From the NCBI GenBank assembly GCA_014650415.1, contig BMUX01000003.1, positions 620,001 to 684,000 of the forward strand: a stretch of 64,000 bases of DNA, written 5' to 3'. Below are positions 32,118 through 41,163 of the stretch, one piece after another. How positions within the stretch are numbered: position 1 is the first letter of the stretch; each line of letters opens with the position of its first letter. The position numbers and the translations under genes are program-made. Source of the stretch: Streptomyces spiroverticillatus. GTDB lineage: Bacteria > Actinomycetota > Actinomycetes > Streptomycetales > Streptomycetaceae. Under the pieces are notes generated by a model. It saw only the letters and a program-made list of their open reading frames with translations, did not search any database and was not told the DNA's origin.

Positions 32118-33548
32118 GTGAAGATACGTCGCATGCTCGCGACGGCCGTCGCCGCCGCCGTGACCACTCCCGCCCTGCTCCTGTCGGTCACGCCCGCGTT
32201 CGCCGCCGACACGGTGCCGGCCGGCCAGGTGCAGGACCAGAAGAAGCCGACCCAGGCCGACCTGGACCAGCTCAAGAAGGCCGTCGCCGATGCGAAGAAG
32301 CTGTACGACGCGGCCGTGACGACACGCATCGAGGCCGACAAGGCCGTCGAGGCACTGAAGGCCGACACCAACGCGTACGTCAAGGCCTCGGCCGACGCCA
32401 AGAAGAAGTTCGACGAGGCGGAGAAGGCGAAGGCCACGGCCGACGAGGCGCAGAAGAAGGCGAAGGACGCCCTCGACGCACTGTCGAAGGACGGCGCCAC
32501 GCCCTCCGCGGACGACCTCAAGAAGGCCAAGGACGACCTCGCCGCGGCCGAGACGACGGCGAAGACCCGGGCCACCGAGCTGACCACGGCGATCACGGCC
32601 TACGAGAAGGCCGCCAACGAACTGGCCGACAAGCGGGTCGCCGCGGACCGCGCGCTCTTCGCGGCCAAGAACACCGAGACGACCACGAAGTCCGCGTACG
32701 ACAAGGCCGTCACCGCCTACGAGACCGCGAAGACCGCGGCCGGCGGCGACCCGGTCCCGGACCCGGGCACCGATCCCGGCACGGACCCGGGGACGGACCC
32801 CGGCACCGACCCGGGCACCGACCCCGGCACGGACCCGACCGACCCGGACCCGACGAAGCCGAAGCCCCCCTTCGACCCGGACAAGTGCGTGAAGGACGCG
32901 GCCCTCGCGACCACGCTCAACGGCCTGCCGTCGAAGATCGTCGCCGGTACGACGGTGGAGTTCACGCTGCACGTCGCCAACGGCACCAAGAAGGACTTCG
33001 CCGAGATCAAGCCGTTCGCGGCGGTCTACGGCCACGACAAGTCCACCTTCAAGGACATCGGCGGTCTCCTGAAGCTCCAGTCCGCCGCCGCGGGCTCCAG
33101 CGACTGGAAGGACGTCGGCGAGGCCGAGTTCGCGGGCACCATCACCAACCTGAAGGCCGGCAAGTCCGCCGACCTCAAGCTGCGCCTCGCGGTCGACAAG
33201 AAGGCCCCGGCCTCCGAGGGCCTGGCGTTCGTCTCGGGCGACTACATCCAGGACCCCGAGTCCTGCATCCGCAACGACCTCAAGGAGTACGCGTTCTCGG
33301 TGCTTCCGGAGGGCAGCAAGCTCGACAACGTGGACGACTCGAAGCCGTCCGACGTGAAGAACACCGACAACGTCAAGACCCCGCAGGGCGACTCCTCCGT
33401 CGTCCCGGTCACCACCGACGCGGGCAACCTCGCCGCCACCGGCTCCGAGGGCACCCCGCAGCTCGCCCTCGCGGCGGGCGCGGCGATCGTGCTCGGTGCG
33501 GGCGCGATGATCGCCGTACGTCGCCGCAAGACGGGCCGGCAGGGCTGA
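32118..33548 (+). CDS. Coiled-coil, LAXTG-anchored cell-wall surface protein
   Basis: A 476-residue exported protein. A signal peptide (MKIRRMLATAVAAAVTTPAL) leads into a long Ala/Lys/Asp/Glu-rich coiled coil (about residues 43-205), a spacer of DPGT repeats (about 213-236), a folded C-terminal beta domain with a Cys pair (DKCVKDAAL and ESCIRNDL), and the sorting signal LAATG near residue 438 followed by a membrane helix and RRRKTGRQG. The LAXTG motif is the substrate for Streptomyces class E sortases. The role may be adhesion or aerial-surface structure; chaplin genes use the same motif but this protein lacks a chaplin domain. Confidence 0.88.
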   Translation: MKIRRMLATAVAAAVTTPALLLSVTPAFAADTVPAGQVQDQKKPTQADLDQLKKAVADAKKLYDAAVTTRIEADKAVEALKADTNAYVKASADAKKKFDEAEKAKATADEAQKKAKDALDALSKDGATPSADDLKKAKDDLAAAETTAKTRATELTTAITAYEKAANELADKRVAADRALFAAKNTETTTKSAYDKAVTAYETAKTAAGGDPVPDPGTDPGTDPGTDPGTDPGTDPGTDPTDPDPTKPKPPFDPDKCVKDAALATTLNGLPSKIVAGTTVEFTLHVANGTKKDFAEIKPFAAVYGHDKSTFKDIGGLLKLQSAAAGSSDWKDVGEAEFAGTITNLKAGKSADLKLRLAVDKKAPASEGLAFVSGDYIQDPESCIRNDLKEYAFSVLPEGSKLDNVDDSKPSDVKNTDNVKTPQGDSSVVPVTTDAGNLAATGSEGTPQLALAAGAAIVLGAGAMIAVRRRKTGRQG

Positions 33549-33646
33549 GCGTGAAGCCCTGACGGGCTTGATCGCCACCACGACGGGCCCGTTCGCAGGC
33601 GCCACCTGCGACGACTTCTGACCGGTGACTTCTTGACCGGCGTACA

Positions 33647-33690
33647 CGCAGGAACCCCTGGCCGAGGTGGCCAGGGGTTCCTGCGCTTTT
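33647..33690 (+). terminator. Intrinsic terminator
   Basis: A 17-bp perfect stem (CGCAGGAACCCCTGGCC and complement, 5-nt loop) followed by CTTTT, 100 nt after the wall-anchored protein's stop. Confidence 0.9.
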
Positions 33691-33709
33691 GTACGCGTCC
33701 GTACGGAAC

Positions 33710-34405
33710 TCACTTCCCGAGCAGCCCCCGCACCGCCGCCCGGTCCACGTTGGTCAGCGCCCGGACCAGCTTCGGGGTGAGGAAGACGACGGCGAACCCG
33801 ACCAGCGACACCGCCGCGAGCTGGAGCGGCGAGGTGATGTCGTACGTGTGCCGGATGCCGCCCGAGGTGAAGTCGTAGATCCGGTAGCCGCCCCAGCCCT
33901 CGACGTACTTCGGGAAGACCCAGTTGTAGGCGGGCAGCAGCGCCACGACCCACCCGACCAGCAGGAACGTCACCGACATCACGAAGCTGAAGATCCGGTA
34001 CGGGAACATCACCACGTGGAAGAGCAGCGCCTTCCACCCCGCCGCGTCCGTCAGCCGGGCCCGCATCGCGCCCCAGAACCCGGACCGCTCGGCCACGACC
34101 GGACCGGGCCCCTCCACATCGAGCCCCAGCCCGAGCCGGGCCCGCCCGCGCTCGGCGGCCCCGAGCCCCCGCGCCCCGGCGAGCATCGCGGCCAGCACCG
34201 GCAGCCCGAGGACGGTGACGGCGAGCCCGACCCCCGCCGAGAACAGCACGACGGTGAACACGAACCCGACGATCGCCACCGGCAGCGAGGTGATCGTGTA
34301 CCCGATCTCGCGGAAGGTGGCCCCGGCGAACGGCCCGCGCAGGAAACCGACTTCACGGGCGGCGGTGTAGGAGGAGGGGACGGGGGCGGTGGCGTACGCG
34401 GTCAT
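33710..34405 (-). CDS. Stand-alone membrane sensor-domain protein
   Basis: A 231-residue protein with four hydrophobic segments: FREIGYTITSLPVAIVGFVF, the neighbouring VGLAVTVLGLPVLAAML, VVMFPYRIFSFVMSVTFLLV and a C-terminal PLQLAAVSLVGFAVVFLTP. This is the putative sensor domain seen at the N-terminus of Streptomyces histidine kinases that pair with LuxR response regulators. Here the kinase part is missing and no response-regulator gene is near, so it may interact with a separate kinase or be a relic. The ATG at 34405 lacks a strong ribosome site. Confidence 0.82.
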   Translation of the reverse strand: MTAYATAPVPSSYTAAREVGFLRGPFAGATFREIGYTITSLPVAIVGFVFTVVLFSAGVGLAVTVLGLPVLAAMLAGARGLGAAERGRARLGLGLDVEGPGPVVAERSGFWGAMRARLTDAAGWKALLFHVVMFPYRIFSFVMSVTFLLVGWVVALLPAYNWVFPKYVEGWGGYRIYDFTSGGIRHTYDITSPLQLAAVSLVGFAVVFLTPKLVRALTNVDRAAVRGLLGK

Positions 34406-34625
34406 TTCGGGCCTCGAATCATCGCGGAGGGGACGGTCGCAACGCGTCCGTGGACGTTCGTTGACAAGGAATACGATCCCGAATCCGCCCGCCGAACGGC
34501 ATGGGGCGACCCGCCCGACCTGGGGTGGTGCTAGCCCCCCTGCCGCGCATGGGTCCGCCCCCGGACCGCGTCCGCCGGCCCCCCTTCCCCCTCCCGCATG
34601 TCCCGGACGCCGGGATCGCGCCGTG

Positions 34626-35543
34626 TCAGTCGAGCCGGCCCGCGCCCGCCGCCTCCACCCGTCCGAGATCCCGCGCACCCGGGCCGGGGGAGTCGGGCCT
34701 GGCCGCCTGCCCCGCCAGCAGTCGGAGCGCATCGCCCGACGCCGCGTCGTTCGGGGTGTAGACCTCCAGCCGGTGGTCGGGGCTCTCCGGCTGGAGCCAC
34801 ACCTGGTAGTCGACGGAGAGCGCCCCGACCGTCGGATGCCGGAAGTCCATCGTCCCCACCGTGCAGTCCGCGACCTCCCCCTTCGCCCACAGCTTGGCGA
34901 ACTCCACGCTCCGCATGGTGAGTTCACCGATCAGCTCCGCCAGCCGGGCGTCGTCCGGATACCGCCCCGCCGTGAACCGCAGATACGCCACGTGCGCCCG
35001 CGCCAGCGCCTCCCAGTTCCCGAACAGATCCCGCGTGAGCGGATCCAGGAAGAACAACCGCGGAATCGACGGCCGCCGCGCCGGATCCCGCGGCGCCTCG
35101 AAGTCCACGTGCTCGGCGACCAGCGCGTGCCCGGTCCTGTTCCAGTCCAGTACGTCGCCGCGCCTGCCCAGCACCACCGCGGGCGTGGCGTCCCCGATCG
35201 ACCCCAGCAGCGCCAGCACCCGCGGGTGCGGCTTCTCCGGCCGGGGCCGCACGAGGCGGGGTGCGGCCGGGTGCCGGGCGAGATTGTGCAGGTGGGCCCG
35301 CTCGTCCCGGTCCAGCCGGAGCACCTGGGCGAGCGCGTCCAGCACCTGCTGGGAAGCCGTCCCGGCCTGGTTCTGCTCCAGCCGTGTGTAGTACCCGGCG
35401 CTCACCCCGGCGAGCTGGGCCAGCTCCTCCCGCCGGAGTCCCGGTACGCGCCGGGCGGTTCCGTACGTACGCAGTCCGACGTCGACGGGCGTGACCCGGT
35501 CCCGACGGCTCTTGAGGTACGCCCCGAGGCTCTCCAGTTCCAT
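34626..35543 (-). CDS. MmyB-type helix-turn-helix regulator
   Basis: A 305-residue regulator. The N-terminal XRE HTH has RRVPGLRREELAQLAGVSAG and YYTRLEQNQAGTAS; the C-terminal MmyB ligand domain has VLDWNRTGHALVAEH, RNLF-like RLFFLDP and SPDHRLEVYTPNDAASGDAL. The MmyB domain is a PAS-like fold reported to bind fatty acids. Genes of this class usually sit beside the oxidoreductase or exporter they regulate; here the divergent neighbour, 103 bp away, is an MFS exporter. Confidence 0.92.
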   Translation of the reverse strand: MELESLGAYLKSRRDRVTPVDVGLRTYGTARRVPGLRREELAQLAGVSAGYYTRLEQNQAGTASQQVLDALAQVLRLDRDERAHLHNLARHPAAPRLVRPRPEKPHPRVLALLGSIGDATPAVVLGRRGDVLDWNRTGHALVAEHVDFEAPRDPARRPSIPRLFFLDPLTRDLFGNWEALARAHVAYLRFTAGRYPDDARLAELIGELTMRSVEFAKLWAKGEVADCTVGTMDFRHPTVGALSVDYQVWLQPESPDHRLEVYTPNDAASGDALRLLAGQAARPDSPGPGARDLGRVEAAGAGRLD

Positions 35544-35646
35544 GCCCCGACCCTAGGCACGGGGCACGCCCCGCTGCCTGCCCCTGCGAGGTGTACCCAC
35601 ACCACGGGGATGGCTGCCCGGCGCACCCCGCCGCAGGCTCCTCCCC

Positions 35647-37143
35647 ATGACCACAACGACCGCCCCCCTCAAGCCCCTTGGCCCGTCCGGACCGTCGACG
35701 CCCCGCGCCTGGCTCGGCCTCCTCGTCGTCCTCGGCCCCGTCCTGCTCGTCGCGATGGACAGCTCGGTCCTCTTCCTCGCCATGCCGAAGGTCGCCGCCG
35801 CGCTCAACCCGACCGCCGACCAGGCCCTGTGGATCCTGGACGTGTACGGATTCGCCGTCGGCTCCCTCCTGGTGGCCTTCGGCGGCATCGGCGACCGGTA
35901 CGGCCGCCTGAAGCTCCTGATGGCCGGCGCGACGGTCTTCGGCCTGGCCTCGGCGGCGGCGGCCTTCTCCCCGACCCCCGAACTCCTCATCGCCGCACGG
36001 GCGTTGATGGGCGTGGCCGGAGCCACCCTCCTCCCGTCCGCCCTCGCCGTCCTGAGCGAACTCTTCCCCGACCCCCGCGCCCGTACGAGGGCGATCGGCA
36101 TCTTCGCCGCGACCTTCGCCGCCGGTTTCGCGATCGGCCCGGTCGTCGGTGGACAGCTCCTCTCCACCTTCTGGTGGGGCTCCGTCTTCCTGATCAACCT
36201 CCCGGTCGTCGTCCTCTTCCTCGCCCTCGCCCCGACCCTCCTCCACGAGGTCCGCACCACGACCACGGCCCGCATCGACGCCCTGAGCGTCCTGCTCTCG
36301 GCCGCAGGCCTCCTGCTCTCCGTATACGGAATCAAGCACACCGCCGCCGAAGGCCCGAGCGCCCTCTCCCTCACCACAGGCGCCCTCGGCATCGTCACCC
36401 TCACCTGGTTCGTCCGCCGCCAACTCCGCCTCCCGAACCCCCTCATCGACTTCCGCCTCTTCCGCGACCGGGTCTTCGCCATCGCCGCGATCACCGGCCT
36501 GCTCCCCCTCGCGGCCTGGTCGGCGACGGCGTACCTCGGTGGCATCTACCTCCAGTCCGTCCTCGGCCTGACCGTCCTGGACGCCGCCCTGATCGCCCTG
36601 CCCGGCGCAGCGGTCCTCACCATCACCTGCATCACCACCCCCTACCTGGTCGCCCGCACCGGCACCCGCACCGCCCTCCTCGCCACCCACTTCCTGATCG
36701 CCGCGGGCCTGCTCCTCCTCCTCGCCACCACCGCCACCCACGGCATCGCCTGGTACGTCGCCGCCACCACCCTCTCCGGCATCGGCTACGGAATCTCCTT
36801 CAGCGTGGTCGCCGACACGGCCGTCTCCGCCGTCCCCCCGGAGCGCGCGGGCTCCGCCGCCGCCATCGCCGAGACCAGCAACGAACTCGGCAACGCCCTG
36901 GGCATCGCCCTCCTCGGCTCCCTGGCCACCCTCCTCTTCCGCCTCCGGGGCCCGGTCCTCGCGGGCACCCTCGACGAAACCCTCCACCTCCCCGGCCTCG
37001 CCCCGGCCCTCGCCGCCTCCGCGAAGTCCTCCTTCGTCTCGGGCCTGCACGTGGCCGCAGCAGTGGCGGCGGCCCTCCACATCACGCTGGGCCTCTTCTC
37101 CGTACGCCACCTGCCCAAGCGCCCGACCGAAGCCGCCCGGTGA
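35647..37143 (+). CDS. DHA2-family MFS exporter
   Basis: A 498-residue, 14-helix antiporter. Helix 1 region LVAMDSSVLFLAMPKVAAAL and WILDVYGFAVGSLLVAFGGI are typical of SmvA/QacA-type exporters; motif A is GDRYGRLKLL and motif C is FAIGPVVGGQLL. The last helix ends AALHITLGLFSVRHL. It lies divergent from the MmyB regulator, which probably controls it. Quaternary ammonium compounds or dyes are common substrates of close relatives; the actual substrate is unknown. Confidence 0.92.
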   Translation: MTTTTAPLKPLGPSGPSTPRAWLGLLVVLGPVLLVAMDSSVLFLAMPKVAAALNPTADQALWILDVYGFAVGSLLVAFGGIGDRYGRLKLLMAGATVFGLASAAAAFSPTPELLIAARALMGVAGATLLPSALAVLSELFPDPRARTRAIGIFAATFAAGFAIGPVVGGQLLSTFWWGSVFLINLPVVVLFLALAPTLLHEVRTTTTARIDALSVLLSAAGLLLSVYGIKHTAAEGPSALSLTTGALGIVTLTWFVRRQLRLPNPLIDFRLFRDRVFAIAAITGLLPLAAWSATAYLGGIYLQSVLGLTVLDAALIALPGAAVLTITCITTPYLVARTGTRTALLATHFLIAAGLLLLLATTATHGIAWYVAATTLSGIGYGISFSVVADTAVSAVPPERAGSAAAIAETSNELGNALGIALLGSLATLLFRLRGPVLAGTLDETLHLPGLAPALAASAKSSFVSGLHVAAAVAAALHITLGLFSVRHLPKRPTEAAR

Positions 37144-37179
37144 TCCGGCGGGAGTCGCAACGCCCGCCGGCCCCGGCCC

Positions 37180-37830
37180 TCACACCCCGGGCACCACCGG
37201 CGCCACCCACCGGCCGCGCCGCCCGGCGACGTACCCCCCGATCCCCAGCCCGACCCCGACCAGCGCGCACACGATCCCCGCCACAGCGACCACCCCCAGC
37301 ACGGCCACCGCACCAAACCCCTCCTGCACCCGCCCGACCAACCCGGACGCGGCGACGCTGCCCGATTGATCCGAGAGGAAGAAACGTGCATCGAGGGAGT
37401 CGCCCCGGTTGTCCCCCAGCAGAAACAGCCGCCCCTCCGGCACCCGCACGTCGTACGGCTCGGCACCGGCATTGACCTGCCCGCCCTTCACGTACGGCTC
37501 CTCGACCGGCTCACCGTTCACCGTGATCCGCGCCCCGTCGCACACCACACGGTCCCCACCCACCCCGACGACCCGCTGCACGACCGCCCCACCCCGATAG
37601 CGCTCCGGCACCCGGACCAGGACGACGTCCCCCCGCCGCACTTCGTCCGCCCCGATGCGCTCGACGACGATCCGGTCGCCCTGCCTGTACGTCGGCGTCA
37701 TCGACGAACTCGCCATGACATTCCCCTGGTACTGCGTGAACAGCCACCCGAAGCCCCCCACCGCCAGCACCACCCCCACCGGCACCAGCACCCAGGCCGC
37801 AACCCTCAGCCCCCGCCCCTGCTTCTTCAC
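37180..37830 (-). CDS. S26-family signal peptidase-like membrane protein, atypical active site
   Basis: A 216-residue protein with an N-terminal membrane helix (RVAAWVLVPVGVVLAVGGFG) and a C-terminal one (GAVAVLGVVAVAGIVCALVG). The nucleophile box is MASSSMTPTYRQGD; the later box is VVQRVVGVGGDRVVC, where the general-base lysine of bacterial type I signal peptidases (KRVIG) is glutamine; the last conserved box is LLGDNRGDSLDAR. The GTG at 37830 is chosen because GGGAGG lies 6 nt upstream. It may be inactive, use a different base, or process special substrates. The displaced tRNA fragment follows on the other side. Confidence 0.85.
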   Translation of the reverse strand: MKKQGRGLRVAAWVLVPVGVVLAVGGFGWLFTQYQGNVMASSSMTPTYRQGDRIVVERIGADEVRRGDVVLVRVPERYRGGAVVQRVVGVGGDRVVCDGARITVNGEPVEEPYVKGGQVNAGAEPYDVRVPEGRLFLLGDNRGDSLDARFFLSDQSGSVAASGLVGRVQEGFGAVAVLGVVAVAGIVCALVGVGLGIGGYVAGRRGRWVAPVVPGV

Positions 37831-37927
37831 GTGCACCCTCCCCTTGGGCCGCCCGAACTTCTGTACGGGCCAGCAGAGATTAAGCGGGAGCGGCCGGAAG
37901 CCCGCACGGGACCACCCGGAGAACGAC

Positions 37928-37961
37928 GAAGGCCCGGACCGTCGAAACGGTCCGGGCCTTC
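37928..37961 (-). terminator. Terminator of the former tRNA-Ser gene
   Basis: A perfect 15-bp stem with CGAA/TTCG loop (GAAGGCCCGGACCGT and complement) starts 6 nt after the tRNA 3' end on the minus strand. It stays with the chromosome after integration. Confidence 0.8.
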
Positions 37962-37967
37962 TGCCGG

Positions 37968-38021
37968 CGGAGGATACGAGATTCGAACTCGTGAGGGGTT
38001 GCCCCCAACACGCTTTCCAAA
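37968..38021 (-). pseudogene. 3' half of tRNA-Ser(GGA): attachment-site remnant
   Basis: Reading the minus strand, TTTGGAAAGCGTG (anticodon loop and 3' stem), a long variable arm, the T-arm ACGAGTTCGAATCTCGT and the acceptor strand ATCCTCC plus discriminator G are intact. The expected 5' half (GGAGGAT, D-arm, 5' anticodon stem) is absent: upstream sequence (CCCCCAGGCGAACA) does not pair with it. A tRNA gene cut at the anticodon loop is the product expected after tyrosine-integrase insertion; the complete tRNA should be at the other end of the island, outside this window. Confidence 0.85.
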
Positions 38022-38174
38022 TGTTCGCCTGGGGGTACGGGGGTGTACGGGGGGGTCCTGACCTGCGGTGGAGCCGGTGACGGTGGGGGTTCCGAATGGG
38101 GCTGTACGCAGGTGAACGCAACCAGAAATGCAACCACGGACGGCGTTCTCTCATCCTGCGGATGACGCCACCGT

Positions 38175-39500
38175 TCAGCTCATGTCCCCTACCCCCAGAA
38201 CTTCTTCGGGTGCTTCGACAGCCCTGGGGGCGTCCCACTTCTCCCATGCCGCCTGGGCAAGTTCTCCTTGTGGCCCGTGCCACCTCATGCGCTCGATCTG
38301 TCTGTTTCCCAGGACTGACCCCCGAATCTGCCCGTTGGCTTGGCAGACCTCCAGGAGATGCGCCATCTGTTCGTCTGTCATCGTGCGGACAAGATCGTTG
38401 AGCACTTGGAGGACCGCTGCCCCGCCCTCGTAAGAGCTCGCCTTCGCAGCCAGCAGGGTCAAAGCAGGGACGAGCCTCGGATCGGGTTCCTCGCCGAGGC
38501 AGAGGGCTACCGTCCGCGACATCCCCCTCAAGGCGCCGGCTGCCGTGATGTCCTCAAGGCGGTCGAGCAGCATCCCGTCGACTGGAGCAGGGGGAAGCGG
38601 GCCGTAGAAGAGCATGTGCGTCTCCACAAGGTCCAATGGCTTCACCGTGCGCAGCAGCTCCTCCACGCGCGCACGCGTTCCGTCATGCAGCACGTTCCAT
38701 GTACCGGGTACGTAGCAAAGGCCGCTGATCAGAGCCATGAGGCCCTCGTCGGTGAGAAGGTTCTGCGAGGGCCCCAGAACAACATTCAGCTGCTCATCGA
38801 ACAGGCTTGGGGCGATCTTCTGTAGCTGCTGGGCGGTGCGCGTATACGTCCAGCGCTGCTTCAACTCAGTTTCGGGCTTGAGCGTCTCCTTGCAGACGAC
38901 CTTGATCAGATTCGCCTTCAACGCCTTTGTCCCGTAGTCCATGTAGCTGGCGCGCAGATACTCGTTGAGCCGCGTGTCGTCTTGGGGGAAGGACGCTGAG
39001 GAGGCTTCTCTCCCGAACCTCTCGATCGCCTTGCGGCCAGTGATCGCTGGATGTGCCAGCAGCGAGTCCACTGCCGAGGCCAAGTGGGCACGCACGAGCT
39101 CAGGGGTTGGGGTGAACAAGTCCTCGCCGTCCGAGGCGAAGGCAGGATGGGCGCAGAGATGCCGGTCCTTGTAGAGGCGATCCAGATCTTCTGCTTCGCG
39201 GGAGCCGATCAGCTCCAACTCTGTGTGCGCTCGGCCAACGAGTTTGCGTTCGAACTCCTGGAGTGCCGGGACGTTGTTCGCCTTGATGGCTCGATCCAGT
39301 TCGTCTCGTAGCCTTGCTGCCGCGCCGCCTTGTTCGGCCATGAGCCGGATCTTGCCTATGACGTCTGCTGCCACCGCGATCCACGTAGAGATTAGTGCCG
39401 CCCGATAGGCGCCGACGCTGTATGCAGCCACGGCCTCCTCTATATATCTGCGTGAGGTCAGCGATCGCACCTGGTTCCTGACATCTTCCAACGCGCGCAT
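38175..39500 (-). CDS. HEPN-domain protein, possible defence effector
   Basis: A 441-residue soluble protein with no match I can name. Residues about 15-130 are helical with AAYSVGAYRAALISTWIAVA and end in LYKDRHLCAHPAF; RHLCAH fits the R-x4-H catalytic motif of HEPN ribonucleases (Arg, polar residue, four-residue gap, His). A helical C-terminal part follows with LNVVLGPSQNLLTDEGLMAL. I chose the ATG at 39500 with AGAGGGGTGG upstream. It is the first gene inside the island and is divergent from a nuclease-like gene. HEPN proteins in islands are often abortive-infection or toxin RNases; activity here is inference. Confidence 0.7.
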   Translation of the reverse strand: MRALEDVRNQVRSLTSRRYIEEAVAAYSVGAYRAALISTWIAVAADVIGKIRLMAEQGGAAARLRDELDRAIKANNVPALQEFERKLVGRAHTELELIGSREAEDLDRLYKDRHLCAHPAFASDGEDLFTPTPELVRAHLASAVDSLLAHPAITGRKAIERFGREASSASFPQDDTRLNEYLRASYMDYGTKALKANLIKVVCKETLKPETELKQRWTYTRTAQQLQKIAPSLFDEQLNVVLGPSQNLLTDEGLMALISGLCYVPGTWNVLHDGTRARVEELLRTVKPLDLVETHMLFYGPLPPAPVDGMLLDRLEDITAAGALRGMSRTVALCLGEEPDPRLVPALTLLAAKASSYEGGAAVLQVLNDLVRTMTDEQMAHLLEVCQANGQIRGSVLGNRQIERMRWHGPQGELAQAAWEKWDAPRAVEAPEEVLGVGDMS

Positions 39501-39816
39501 GCTCCACCCCTCTGAGACGACCAACGAACAAGCAGGTTAGGGGAGAACGGTCGTAGGGGGACCGGGTTTCTTGCAAGCGACTGTCGGGACAGTAGCGGTT
39601 GGGGTTCAAGCGCCGCACTGTCCCATTTGCCCGCTTGGCTGGTGAGGCTGCGATGATCTGCGGTTGAACCGAGGGCGGCGGCATCGCCTCTGGAGGTGGC
39701 AGCAGAGGATGCGCCTGTCCCGCTGGGAGCCATCGTCAACGCGAGGGCGCAATAGGAATGCTTGTACTTGGTGAAACAGGGAGCTACCGATCCCTCTTTC
39801 TTGGAGAATGTACGGC
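39501..39816. other. 316-bp divergent intergenic region
   Basis: Holds the promoters of the HEPN-like and QxK-nuclease-like genes. Its base composition is less GC-rich than the core chromosome. I see no hairpin or supported gene in it. Confidence 0.4.
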
Positions 39817-41163
39817 ATGGTAGCGATCATTCGTACGGACAAGGCAGAAGAGCGACACTTGGGTCATCACTGGCGGGAGCAGGAAGAAGGGAGCAAGCCG
39901 CGATGGATTACTACACAGCCGTACGAATACTGGCAAGGTAGGCACACGACGCTCATCGTGACGGGAATCGATTCCGGTAGTCCGCAAGTCACGTGGCTTG
40001 CTCGTGCCGGTAAGACGCACGGTGCGGGTGACGACCTGAAGCGCAGAGTTGAGGTCACCTCGCCACGTCGGCTGTCGTGTCCCATCCCCTGGGCTTCTCT
40101 CGTCGAGGCAGTTCCTAGGCAATGTCAGCCGTACCTTTCCCGTAATGGGGCACTTCCGGAGGGGACCGGGAAGCATGTAATCAAGGCACTGACTCGACTC
40201 GCTGCGGATGCTGCTTCCCACCTCAGTAGGCTAGGAATTGAGAAGGGGGGAATTCCCATCGAGACGCGATCCGATGAGATTCTGCAGCAGACGCGTGATG
40301 CAACGCTGTCGTCTGTCAGGATGGCAGGCTTTGACCCAGATCAAATTTCAGGGTGGACGTCGTCAGAGGATTCAAATCAATCGTTCATCGAGCGTCTTCA
40401 GCACCGAGATGGGCCGTCGCACGAAGATGACATGATTTCGCATGATGCTCAACGATTCCGCGACTGGCTGGGACCGGAAGATTGGCTGCACCGAGCAGCT
40501 TTCACTGCATTTAGTCAAGATGGGCAAAGACTCGTCATCTATAATGCGAACCGTAAGGCGGCAGAGAAGACGCTGGGTGTCGATCTCATTTACTTTCATG
40601 AAGCGCGTGACAGTTTCATTCTCGTTCAGTACAAGCGAATGACACGCGAAGGCAACTCCGAGTGGAAATATTACCCAAACGGAGATGAAAATCTTAAGGG
40701 TCAGCTTGAGCGTATGCGGGCGATCGACGATGAGTGCGGCAGGCTGCTTAAGGATTCTGACGATTACCGGCTGAATAGTAAGCCTTCGTGGCTAAAGCTT
40801 TGCCATGCTGATTCAATTCTAATGGACGCGAAGACTCTCACCTCTGGAATGTATCTTGCGCGAGAATATTTTGACCAGCTCTTCACTAGAGCCAATTCTG
40901 CAGGTCAAGTGAGGGCCTTTAGTCGGAAGACGGTTGAGCGGTATCTGGATAATACCGAATTTACTGAACTTGTTGCTGGGGGGTGGATTGGAAGTAGCGG
41001 CTATGGAAGTGCGGGGGTTAAGAAGCAGCTTGAAGTCAGCCTGGATGGCGGTCGCGAAATTGTATTCGCGGAAGTTACTGGTAATCCGCCATCCAAAAGT
41101 CAGCGTCTTAGTTCGCGACGTGAAGGTAAATCGAAGAAGAAGGCCAATGGACGGCACTCGTGA
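39817..41163 (+). CDS. Predicted QxK-type (Mrr-like) nuclease-domain protein of low GC
   Basis: A 448-residue protein of unrecognised family. Near residues 255-285 it reads TLGVDLIYFHEARDSFILVQ and then YKRM: an Asp after a Gly-Val, a strand, and Q-Y-K, the D...(E/Q)xK pattern of PD-(D/E)xK nucleases of the Mrr type (QxK). The N-terminal third is a beta-rich region with PYEYWQGRHTTLIVTG; the C-terminus is basic (RREGKSKKKANGRHS). Many codons end in A/T (ATT, AAT, GAT), unlike neighbouring genes, which points to recent acquisition. The ATG at 39817 is preferred by spacing to GGAG. Divergent from the HEPN-like gene. Confidence 0.65.
   Translation: MVAIIRTDKAEERHLGHHWREQEEGSKPRWITTQPYEYWQGRHTTLIVTGIDSGSPQVTWLARAGKTHGAGDDLKRRVEVTSPRRLSCPIPWASLVEAVPRQCQPYLSRNGALPEGTGKHVIKALTRLAADAASHLSRLGIEKGGIPIETRSDEILQQTRDATLSSVRMAGFDPDQISGWTSSEDSNQSFIERLQHRDGPSHEDDMISHDAQRFRDWLGPEDWLHRAAFTAFSQDGQRLVIYNANRKAAEKTLGVDLIYFHEARDSFILVQYKRMTREGNSEWKYYPNGDENLKGQLERMRAIDDECGRLLKDSDDYRLNSKPSWLKLCHADSILMDAKTLTSGMYLAREYFDQLFTRANSAGQVRAFSRKTVERYLDNTEFTELVAGGWIGSSGYGSAGVKKQLEVSLDGGREIVFAEVTGNPPSKSQRLSSRREGKSKKKANGRHS

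Noticed and set aside
34389..37475. 1028-codon open frame on the plus strand
   Set aside because: Pro/Arg-rich shadow across the MmyB, MFS and peptidase genes in another frame; no coherent domain.
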